DNA of 42,664 nucleotides from Lachnospiraceae bacterium (GTDB lineage Bacteria; Bacillota; Clostridia; Lachnospirales; Lachnospiraceae): the NCBI GenBank assembly GCA_004556655.1, contig SFGF01000028.1, forward strand, positions 1-42,664, given 5' to 3'. The notes below the pieces were generated by a model, which did not search any database, was not told the origin of the DNA, and was given only the letters and a program-made list of their open reading frames with translations. Below are positions 30,256 to 37,725 of the stretch, in pieces; the stretch's first letter is position 1; every line of letters begins with the position of its first letter. Both the position numbers and the translations under genes were made by a program.

Positions 30256-31632
30256 CTAACCAACCGTAATTCTTTCTTTTGGAAGCCTTGATACATTTCT
30301 CTGTTTATTTGAAAGTGCCGCAAACACCAATGTCAGTCCTCCCACTCTTCCTAAAAACATAAGTAAAATCAAAATCAATCTTGACAGGATACCCAGATGG
30401 GGTGTAATCCCCAATGTCAACCCTACCGTCCCAATTGCAGAAGCGGTCTCAAACAGACAGGTCAACATCGGCAATTGTTCAACGTAACTGATGATAATTC
30501 CTCCTGTCAGAAAGAACGTCAGATACATCAGCAAAACAGTTGCCGCATATTTCACGGTTCCTTCCTCTATCCTTCTTCCAAAGCACTCCGTATCCTCTTT
30601 CTTCCTGAATACTGCAAATAGTGTCATAAATAATACTGCTGCAGTCGTTGTTTTCATACCCCCTGCAGTAGAACCAGGGGAACCTCCAATCAGCATCAGA
30701 AGAATCATGACTGTCTTTCCCGCTTCTGTAAATAAAGTAAGATCTACCGTATTGAATCCTGCTGTCCTGGGTGTAACCGTCTGAAATAAAGCACCCCATA
30801 TTTTTTCTCCTTCCGACAGATCATTCCAGACCGACCTTCCAAATTCGCCAAAATAAAAGAAGAAAAACGGAAATATAATCAAAACTGCCGTCATTACCAG
30901 AATCACTTTACTTTGCATCCGATATTTTCTGAGATGAATTCCTTTGTACCTCACATCCTCCCATGTCAGAAATCCGATCCCACCTATAATAATCAAACCC
31001 ATTATGATTATATTGATCCATCCATTGGCAACGTATCCGGTCAGCGAAGAAAATGGTTCCCTGTTTCCCATCAGATCAAATCCGGCATTACAGAATGCAG
31101 ATATAGAATGAAATATTGCATACCAGACACCTTGCAGACCATCATATTCTTTCCAAAAAACTGGTAGCATAAATAACGCTCCTGTAAGTTCAATCAGCAG
31201 CGTTGATTTTAATATAAATCCTGTCAGTTTTACAATTCCTCCTACACTGGGAGCTGCAATCGCTTCCTGCATGGTGCTTCTCTGCATCAGTCCGATTTTT
31301 CTCCCTGAGATAGCAGTCAGCGCTACCGCAATCGTAACCACCCCCATACCTCCCGTCTGAATCAGCAGTAAGATAATCAACTGTCCGAAACCTGACCAGT
31401 AAGTAGCCGTATCATGCACTACCAGACCCGTTACACAGGTAGCTGAGGTGGCTGTAAATAATGCATCCAAAAAAGAAGTGGCATGACCACTTTTAGAAGA
31501 AACAGGAAGCATCAATAAAATGCTTCCCGCCAAAATCACAGATAAAAAACCAATTGTTATAACCTGAAACGAGGTCAATCGTTTTTTCCGGCGTAAAATA
31601 GATTTCATTTGTGTCACATCCAGCTTTCTCAC
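30256..31632 (-). CDS. ktrB: Potassium transporter membrane subunit KtrB/TrkH
   Basis: The 458-residue membrane protein has the four selectivity-loop repeats of the Trk/Ktr family, with filter regions TATSATCVTGL, SISAFCNAGFDL, TPRTAGFNT and SAIGTVGLTLG, and helices around each. It moves K+ (and possibly Na+) inward, controlled by KtrA. The start is uncertain: the ATG at 31632 has only AAGG 14 bases upstream, and an ATG nine codons in (31608) is an alternative. No ydaO-type c-di-AMP riboswitch is recognisable upstream. Regulation by the cotranscribed KdpDE pair is inferred. Confidence 0.92.
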   Translation of the reverse strand: MRKLDVTQMKSILRRKKRLTSFQVITIGFLSVILAGSILLMLPVSSKSGHATSFLDALFTATSATCVTGLVVHDTATYWSGFGQLIILLLIQTGGMGVVTIAVALTAISGRKIGLMQRSTMQEAIAAPSVGGIVKLTGFILKSTLLIELTGALFMLPVFWKEYDGLQGVWYAIFHSISAFCNAGFDLMGNREPFSSLTGYVANGWINIIIMGLIIIGGIGFLTWEDVRYKGIHLRKYRMQSKVILVMTAVLIIFPFFFFYFGEFGRSVWNDLSEGEKIWGALFQTVTPRTAGFNTVDLTLFTEAGKTVMILLMLIGGSPGSTAGGMKTTTAAVLFMTLFAVFRKKEDTECFGRRIEEGTVKYAATVLLMYLTFFLTGGIIISYVEQLPMLTCLFETASAIGTVGLTLGITPHLGILSRLILILLMFLGRVGGLTLVFAALSNKQRNVSRLPKERITVG

Positions 31633-31761
31633 TCATCTTTATGACGCCTTAATTATCTCTTTTACTATTTAAAGTTTGTATTAGAATATTCCGGATAATA
31701 TTAAGAAAGCATAAAGATATTACTGTTCAAGTGCCACTATTCCGCCGGGGTTGTAATGTTG

Positions 31762-31790
31762 TTGACCTGTTGAATCGAAATTTGTATAAT
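31762..31790 (+). promoter_or_regulatory. Strong rightward promoter in the ktrB upstream gap
   Basis: TTGACC (31762-31767), a 17-base spacer and TATAAT (31785-31790) form a near-perfect sigma-A promoter pointing away from ktrB and into the end of the HD-domain gene. Only a 19-codon frame lies behind it. Confidence 0.6.
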
Positions 31791-31821
31791 TATCAGAATT
31801 GCTTTATATGGAAAAGAAACT

Positions 31822-31881
31822 ATGAAGAAAACACCCATTTGTTGTAATCTTCAAACAAGTTCCTGTCCAAAAAGGTTCTAA
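31822..31881 (+). CDS. Possible 19-residue cysteine-containing peptide or small RNA
   Basis: ATG at 31822, behind a weak GGAAAAG, opens a 19-codon frame with three cysteines, two of them adjacent (PICC), and a basic start and end. It lies 32 bp downstream of a strong promoter in an otherwise gene-free 275-bp gap. The transcript would run on antisense to the HD-domain gene. It may be a leader peptide, a small RNA, or chance. Confidence 0.25.
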   Translation: MKKTPICCNLQTSSCPKRF

Positions 31882-31907
31882 GAAATGCTAATGAAATCAC
31901 ACCGACT

Positions 31908-32501
31908 TTAGACAGTTTTGGATATAAAACACTGATCGATATTTTTACCAATCTTATCTTCAAAATATTTCTTCAGTTCCAGATTCTTATCCCATTTTTC
32001 CTGTGGATAACTGCCGTATCTGCGTTTTACGTCTCCCATCCGATCCTCGATCGTCATCACGCCCTCTGCTCCGGCAATGCTGTCACAAAGCTGGATCAGA
32101 CGGTCATAGTCATCATATTCGCATATCACAAGAGCCTCTTCCAATACTTTTTGCTGTTCTTCCGCAATATCAAATCTGCCAATATACTCATGGATATTCT
32201 GAGTGCTGAAAGAATGAGTCAAACAGATTTTTGCCACATCGGGATAGCCCAATTTCATCATATAAACATATCCGTCATAGACATGCCCCAGATGCTTTAC
32301 ACCAAATCTTCTTCCGATATCATGAAGCAATCCCAGAACATAAGCTTTCTCAGGATCCATATCACCACATGCCGCTGCTATTTTTTCCGCACACTCTGCC
32401 GCAACCCGGCAATGATTCACCCATGGACCAGGATTTAACGGTTCCGCTTCCTTCAATATCTGTTCTGCTTCTTTTCTGTCCGGCCAGTTTCTTTTACTCA
32501 T
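31908..32501 (-). CDS. HD-domain phosphohydrolase
   Basis: The 197-residue protein has the HD metal-binding set: His30 (NHCRVA), His60-Asp61 (LLHDIGRRFG) and a later Asp in IQLCDSIAG. Relatives hydrolyse nucleotides or cyclic dinucleotides; the substrate here is unknown. The ATG has no clear ribosome site and lies 10 bp behind the spermidine-synthase-like gene, so translation may be coupled. No membrane segment is present. Confidence 0.82.
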   Translation of the reverse strand: MSKRNWPDRKEAEQILKEAEPLNPGPWVNHCRVAAECAEKIAAACGDMDPEKAYVLGLLHDIGRRFGVKHLGHVYDGYVYMMKLGYPDVAKICLTHSFSTQNIHEYIGRFDIAEEQQKVLEEALVICEYDDYDRLIQLCDSIAGAEGVMTIEDRMGDVKRRYGSYPQEKWDKNLELKKYFEDKIGKNIDQCFISKTV

Positions 32502-32511
32502 ATATTATATA

Positions 32512-34119
32512 TCAAAGGTTTTCAAGCAATCCTTTGATTCCCTCCTGTTCATAGATTTCTTTATAATATGTCACTTCATCCTGGATCAGTTGGTCAATAA
32601 CCTGCATCCCAAGAAGCTCCACCGGTGCTTTATCATCTGTCATGATATAGTCCCCGGCTGTATATTTACTGCAATCATCAGCAACTTTCCCCATCATTTC
32701 TCTAAGCTCCTGATTATCCAGTCTTTCTGTATTCTCTTTTAAAACAGAAAGAATTTCTTTATTATCAGAAGCAAATAATTCCCGGTTGGTAGTGTCTTTT
32801 ACATCCACAGTATAAACGGCATCAAAGACAGAACCAATCGTATCAGAAAGATATTGATTAATATTTCCCTCTTCGGTTCCTCTCATATTCATATTTACGA
32901 CCATAACGCCATTTCCCGTTAAGTGTTCTTCCACAAGAGTGAAAAATTCTGTCGAAGACATCTGAAACGGAATGGTAATATCCTGATAAGCATCTACCAT
33001 GATCACATCATATTTTTTATCCACTGCGTTCAGAAATGCTCTGCCGTCATAGGTAGTAACTTTCACATCCTCCGGAAGTGAAAAATACTCTCTGGAAAGA
33101 TCTGTAATCTTCTCATCAATTTCCACACCTTCCATATCCATGTCACCAAAATATTTCCTGCACTGTGTCGCATAAGTACCTGTTCCCATTCCAAGAATCA
33201 ACACATCCATATCCGATACTTCTTTATCCGGAACCATAAGAGGTGCTGCCATTGCATAATCATAATACATCCCTGTAAGTTCATCGGCTTTCATATATAC
33301 GGACTGTACTCCAAACAAAACATTTGTAGAAAGCACCACCCGCCTGTCCGTCTCGGAAACCTGGAGATAATTATAAACAGATTCTCCTTCATATGTCAGG
33401 TCATTCTGCCAAAACGCAAACGAATCAGAATATCCAAGTGCACAGCACAATAGAAATACTACAACAGATACTGCTATTTTCTTTTTTCCTCTGTGTTTGC
33501 TTAAAAAATAAATACACGACAAAGCAATCAGAATTCCGGAAAATATCAAGAATGTAATAGATGTCCCTACTGCAGGAATTGTCACAAAAGTCGGTACAAA
33601 AGTTCCTATAATACTTCCGATCGTGTTGAAAGCACCAAGTGTCCCCACTGTTTTTCCGCTGTCATCCAGACTGTCCACTGTATATTTTACAAGAGACGGT
33701 GTAACCGTTCCAAGCAAAAACAACGGAAACACGAAAATAACCATGCATGCACAAAATGCGGCAATAATCAAAAAATTATTATTCACTGTAAATATAAGTA
33801 ATGCTGATATCCCAAGAATAATATACTTTCCTACTACAGGAATCAACGCAATCCAGATAGCCGCGATTAATATCCTTCCATAAAGCTTATCCGGATTCGG
33901 AGATTTATCCGCACTTTTTCCTCCATAAATATTTCCCAATGCCATAGCGATCATAATAGTCCCTATGATGATCGTCCACACAATTTGTGATGAACTGAAA
34001 TAAGGTGCCAGCAGACGGCTTGCCCCCAGTTCCACTGCCATTACTGACATTCCCGCAAAAAACTCTGTCAGATATAAAAATATCTTATTTTTCAATATGC
34101 CCGTAGTTTCCTGTAACAC
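32512..34119 (-). CDS. Membrane-anchored spermidine synthase-like methyltransferase-fold protein
   Basis: The protein of about 535 residues has an N-terminal membrane part with seven or more helices (about 15-220) and a C-terminal spermidine-synthase-type domain. That domain shows the nucleotide motif ILGMGTGTYATQCRKYF, the acidic VEIDEKI and YDVIMVDAYQDITIPF. Such fused proteins are widespread, but their product is uncertain and polyamine synthesis is not proven. GTG at 34119 is preferred because GGGAGGG lies six bases upstream; ATGs at 34125, 34143 and 34155 are worse placed. It precedes the HD-domain gene. Confidence 0.8.
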   Translation of the reverse strand: MLQETTGILKNKIFLYLTEFFAGMSVMAVELGASRLLAPYFSSSQIVWTIIIGTIMIAMALGNIYGGKSADKSPNPDKLYGRILIAAIWIALIPVVGKYIILGISALLIFTVNNNFLIIAAFCACMVIFVFPLFLLGTVTPSLVKYTVDSLDDSGKTVGTLGAFNTIGSIIGTFVPTFVTIPAVGTSITFLIFSGILIALSCIYFLSKHRGKKKIAVSVVVFLLCCALGYSDSFAFWQNDLTYEGESVYNYLQVSETDRRVVLSTNVLFGVQSVYMKADELTGMYYDYAMAAPLMVPDKEVSDMDVLILGMGTGTYATQCRKYFGDMDMEGVEIDEKITDLSREYFSLPEDVKVTTYDGRAFLNAVDKKYDVIMVDAYQDITIPFQMSSTEFFTLVEEHLTGNGVMVVNMNMRGTEEGNINQYLSDTIGSVFDAVYTVDVKDTTNRELFASDNKEILSVLKENTERLDNQELREMMGKVADDCSKYTAGDYIMTDDKAPVELLGMQVIDQLIQDEVTYYKEIYEQEGIKGLLENL

Positions 34120-34221
34120 TTGCATCCCTCCCGGATTTTTCATTAAAAATAGCATTTCTCCACATTCATGTCAAGTGTACCTGCTGTCAACCTCATTTCC
34201 TGGCAAATTCTTTTTTACTGT

Positions 34222-34761
34222 TCACAACAACGAATGTCCTTTTTCACAGATCAGATAGATTTCATCCAACTTTTCTTCAATTAATGGATTATATTTTTTT
34301 TCTTCCTGAGCTGCCATATGGCGATACAAAAAATAAGGAACAATCCAGCCTATAAAACCTGGAATAGCCAGTAAAATACACAGCCAGACAATCGGAGGTT
34401 CACTAACCGCAGCAAATGTTGCGCCTGTCATAAACACAGTTCCAAGTATTCCGAGTGATAATGACCATATCATTGGTTTTCGTGTCTTTGCTCTTTCCAG
34501 AATCTGAATCTCATGAGCACAGGCTTCAAAATTTCTCTGCAGACGCGTCAGTTCCATTTTATTTACAATTTTACGATTTCGCCTCATTGAAATTTTCAAG
34601 TGGTGCTGTCCGCGGATCATAACCTGTCTTTCCGCTGAATACTCATTTTCATTCACCGTCCATCCAAAATTTTCATAACAGTCCAAATACATGGAAACCT
34701 GTTCCGACGGAACAATAATGTCTTTATAATCATATCCCACGAAATTTTTTTCTTGCCGCAT
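34222..34761 (-). CDS. Two-span membrane protein of the two-component operon
   Basis: The 179-residue protein has a cytoplasmic N-terminal half with YDYKDIIVPSEQVSMYLDCYENFGW and a basic helix (LKISMRRNRKIVNKMELTRLQRNFE). Two membrane segments (about 98-118 and 125-147) and a helical tail follow. The pattern is one I recall in Lachnospiraceae next to sensor kinases, without an assigned function. ATG at 34761 overlaps the kinase stop (TGATG) and follows AGGAGGTG, so it is coupled to the kinase. Confidence 0.7.
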   Translation of the reverse strand: MRQEKNFVGYDYKDIIVPSEQVSMYLDCYENFGWTVNENEYSAERQVMIRGQHHLKISMRRNRKIVNKMELTRLQRNFEACAHEIQILERAKTRKPMIWSLSLGILGTVFMTGATFAAVSEPPIVWLCILLAIPGFIGWIVPYFLYRHMAAQEEKKYNPLIEEKLDEIYLICEKGHSLL

Positions 34762-35855
34762 CACAACACCTCCTGACTTTCCTTCTCTTCTTCCGAAGCC
34801 AAAGGAAGTCTTACCGTAAATATTGTGCCTTTTCCCACTGTACTTTCCACTGAAATGCTTCCCTCCGACAATTGCAGGATCCTCTTTACAAGAGCCAGCC
34901 CCAAACCGTTTCCTTCTGTAGAATGTGAAGAATCTCCCTGAAAAAATTTCTCATAAATATGTGCCATCGTCTTTTCATCCATTCCGCAGCCTGTATCAGC
35001 CACAGAAACTGTAACACTTTCCTGATCCGAAACCTGTGTCAGAGTTACTGTCCCTCCGGACGGTGTAAATTTCACAGCATTGGATAACAGATTGGTCCAG
35101 ACCAATTCCAAAAGCCCCGGATCTGCCATGATCATCCGCCGTTCTTCTATATCGGCTTCAAACTCAATCTCCTTGTTTTCCCATACATCTTCAAATTGCA
35201 GCGCGCACTCACAAAGCTGCCGGCACAGATCATATTTTTCCGGAGCTGGCTGGATTGTCTGCTTTTCCAGCTTGTTCAACTTCAACATGTTCATGATCAG
35301 ATCTGCCAGACGTTTCGATGCTTTTAAAATATTGTGGATATATTCCTTTCTGCTTTCTTCTGCAGTTTCTTCTCTGTCCAGAAGCTGTGCATTATTATAA
35401 ATAACTGCAAGAGGGGTTTTAAACTCATGAGATACATTGGAGAAAAAATCTGTTTTTAATGTCTCCATACTTCCCAGTTCTTCCACCATTTTATTAAAAT
35501 CCATGATCATAATATCCAGATAGTCCCATTTATTCGGTGTGTTAATGGTTGGTACATATACAGAAAAATCTCCATGAGCTACCTGGCTGGTCGCCTTTGC
35601 CAACGTCTGCATAGGAATTTCATAGGCTTTTTTCATCCGATATCGCGTATAAAGTGTCAGACTGCCTGCAACCAAAGCCCAGTAAATCAACGGTATCAAT
35701 ATCTGCATCCATTGATTCATATCGATTTCATTCATCCACACAATAAGCCCCACATGAATACCGGACATCAAAAGCAATACCCCAAAAAGAATACCGAATA
35801 GGGATACTGGAAAACGTGACTGACGCACCTGCTTCATCTGTTTTTCTTCTTTCAT
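34761..35855 (-). CDS. Two-component sensor histidine kinase
   Basis: The 364-residue kinase has two membrane helices (about 18-40 and 52-70), a HAMP linker (about 72-128), HisKA with His143 (SNVSHEFKTPLAV), and a HATPase domain with N box (WTNLLSNAVKF), G1 (DTGCGM) and G2 (GNGLGLAL). The extracellular loop is only about 10 residues, so it probably senses within or at the membrane, perhaps with the neighbouring membrane proteins. It overlaps the response regulator by 4 bp. The signal is unknown. Confidence 0.93.
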   Translation of the reverse strand: MKEEKQMKQVRQSRFPVSLFGILFGVLLLMSGIHVGLIVWMNEIDMNQWMQILIPLIYWALVAGSLTLYTRYRMKKAYEIPMQTLAKATSQVAHGDFSVYVPTINTPNKWDYLDIMIMDFNKMVEELGSMETLKTDFFSNVSHEFKTPLAVIYNNAQLLDREETAEESRKEYIHNILKASKRLADLIMNMLKLNKLEKQTIQPAPEKYDLCRQLCECALQFEDVWENKEIEFEADIEERRMIMADPGLLELVWTNLLSNAVKFTPSGGTVTLTQVSDQESVTVSVADTGCGMDEKTMAHIYEKFFQGDSSHSTEGNGLGLALVKRILQLSEGSISVESTVGKGTIFTVRLPLASEEEKESQEVL

Positions 35856-36523
35856 TTCAGCACCGCCTTATATCCAAGTCCTCTGACCGTCTTGATTTCA
35901 AAACCGTCACAGCCGGAAAATTTGTCCCGAAGTTTTGTAATGTAAACATCTACTGCACGCAGGCTGGTTTCACTGTCCACCCCCCAAAACTCATCCATGA
36001 GCTGAGCTCTGGGAAATGTCTTTTTCGGGTAAGAAAGCAGCTTGTAAATAATATTAAATTCTCTGGTTGTTACCGGAATTTCTTCTCCATCTACAGTTGC
36101 AGTCATGGCATCTGCATCCAGTTCCAGATTTCCAGCCGTTAATTTCCGATCCATTTCAATATTTGCTCGACGAAGAAGCGCACGGACACGCAATAAAAGT
36201 TCATCCAGTTCCACTGGTTTTACCATATAATCGTCAATTCCCAGTTGAAAGCCTTTCTGTTTCGACGGCAAATCATCCTTTGCAGACATAAACAAAATGG
36301 GAATATGTTTGTTTACACGTCTTACCGTCTCCGCAAATTCAAAACCATCAATCTCCGGCATCATAATATCAGAAATAATCAGTTCGTAAATATTATGATA
36401 CATCTCATCATATGCTTCACTGGCATTCAGGCATCCCTTCGCACGAAAACCACTGTCATTTAAATACGTACATACCGTCTGATTCAATCTCGTATCATCT
36501 TCTACCACAAGAATATTAATCAA
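35852..36523 (-). CDS. OmpR-family response regulator
   Basis: The 223-residue regulator has a receiver domain with Asp52 (LIISDIMMPEIDG) and Lys in MVKPVELDELL. A winged-helix output domain ends in VRGLGYKAVLK. The start is TTG at 36523, nine bases behind AGGAGG. It overlaps the upstream membrane protein gene by 8 bp and the kinase downstream by 4 bp, so these four genes form one operon. Target genes are not evident from sequence. Confidence 0.93.
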   Translation of the reverse strand: MINILVVEDDTRLNQTVCTYLNDSGFRAKGCLNASEAYDEMYHNIYELIISDIMMPEIDGFEFAETVRRVNKHIPILFMSAKDDLPSKQKGFQLGIDDYMVKPVELDELLLRVRALLRRANIEMDRKLTAGNLELDADAMTATVDGEEIPVTTREFNIIYKLLSYPKKTFPRAQLMDEFWGVDSETSLRAVDVYITKLRDKFSGCDGFEIKTVRGLGYKAVLK

Positions 36524-37448
36524 GTATTCCTACCTCCTGCTCTTTTATTCTTTTAATCTGTTTTGTCGTCTTTATAATCATATAGACAGCCATCCCAAGA
36601 ACGAGCACACTCACTCCTGCCCCTGTCAATGCTGTCATTATCTGCCGGAATACGCCATCTCTTCCCGTCCCAAACTGAGTAAGCATTGCTGTTTCCAGTG
36701 AAAGCATAGACACCAATGCAACTGTAAGATTAATCACTTTCGCTGCGGACATTACAGGGCTTCCATATTTTCTGAACTTTATTACATTCATGATGGCTGT
36801 GATCACTGCATAAAAAGTATACATTGCCATCAGATAAATAAGCATACCCGGATATGTAAAACCGCTGTTTTTACTCACTGCGAGAATGATGATTCCCACC
36901 AACGCCCAGTCCAACACCATCAAAACAATCCCACATAAACGGCATCTGTATAACTCGTCAATCTGTTTTTCCTGACTGATTCCTTTCGTTCTTACATGAT
37001 GAAGCAAGGAGAAACGCATCACTGCCAGAAGGATATAATACACAGCCAGCGTCCCAAACCAGACAGAACGATAACGGATTCCGGAAACCAGCTTGATACA
37101 CGCATAAAACAGATTAATGAAAAGTCCCGGATACAGAGAGATCTCCGCACGGAACATGGTTTCTTTCAAATACCGTTCAACTGTGGAAATACCCAAGACT
37201 TTTTTAACCAATGGATGCTCCGTCAAACCAGCTCGGATCCATTTCACTGCTTTTATGGTACCTGTTACCGAAATGATCAGGGCATAGGCAGACAGAATAT
37301 ATGCGGCATAAGAAATAACAGGATTGATATCTCCACGCACAAGCACCCATATCACAAGCACATAAGAAGGCACCGCCAACAAAATTGTAGGAACCGGAGG
37401 CAGAAAGAATATTTTTTTCATTATTTTCAACATTTTTTGCAAATCCAT
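36516..37448 (-). CDS. Multi-span membrane protein heading the two-component operon
   Basis: The 310-residue protein has about seven hydrophobic segments and no enzymatic motif. Notable blocks are IKAVKWIRAGLTEHPLVKKVLG, FNLFYACIK-like stretches and RKYGSPVMSAAKVINLTVALVSMLSLETAMLTQFG. Related proteins occur beside sensor kinases in Lachnospiraceae, but I know no function. ATG at 37448 follows GGGGTG; a frame extended 12 codons upstream is less likely. A role as the sensory or effector partner of the kinase is inferred from the overlap with the regulator gene. Confidence 0.7.
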   Translation of the reverse strand: MDLQKMLKIMKKIFFLPPVPTILLAVPSYVLVIWVLVRGDINPVISYAAYILSAYALIISVTGTIKAVKWIRAGLTEHPLVKKVLGISTVERYLKETMFRAEISLYPGLFINLFYACIKLVSGIRYRSVWFGTLAVYYILLAVMRFSLLHHVRTKGISQEKQIDELYRCRLCGIVLMVLDWALVGIIILAVSKNSGFTYPGMLIYLMAMYTFYAVITAIMNVIKFRKYGSPVMSAAKVINLTVALVSMLSLETAMLTQFGTGRDGVFRQIMTALTGAGVSVLVLGMAVYMIIKTTKQIKRIKEQEVGILD

Positions 37449-37607
37449 CTTACACCCCGCAACAAAGAAAATATTTCTGCGCATTCTTAGAATCCATTGT
37501 AGTATAAACCACTTATGTTCAAGTTTTGTTTGTATAATGTTTCAAAATTGTTAATTTGAACCAGTCAGAAATCAGCTTAGGAAAAAGAATGTTTCGAAAA
37601 ACAGAAA

Positions 37608-37653
37608 TATCCCGTGGAGGATCATGCCAAAAAGCATCGAATTCCACGGGATA
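37608..37653 (-). terminator. Terminator behind the GH31 gene and micropeptide frame
   Basis: TATCCCGTGGA (37608-37618) pairs over 11 bp with TCCACGGGATA (37643-37653). Both sides are T-rich beyond the stem (TTTCTGTTTTT on the minus strand). It lies about 75 bp behind the GH31 stop. Confidence 0.7.
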
Positions 37654-37675
37654 CTCTTTTCCTTAAATGAAAGGC

Positions 37676-37708
37676 TTAAAATACTGCAATCGCTGCTAAT
37701 CTTTTCAT
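37676..37708 (-). CDS. Possible 10-residue micropeptide
   Basis: An ideal AGGAGG lies 8 bases before ATG at 37708, opening a frame of ten codons, MKRLAAIAVF, then TAA. It sits 17 bases behind the GH31 stop and before the shared terminator, so it is on the same transcript. The basic start followed by hydrophobic residues could be a membrane-active or signalling peptide. A chance ribosome site is the alternative. Confidence 0.35.
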   Translation of the reverse strand: MKRLAAIAVF

Positions 37709-37725
37709 TGTGTTCGTCCTCCTGT

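Noticed and set aside
31633..31907. c-di-AMP (ydaO-type) riboswitch upstream of ktrB
   Set aside because: Expected for Firmicute ktrAB operons, but the conserved sequence blocks are not recognisable on the minus strand here.
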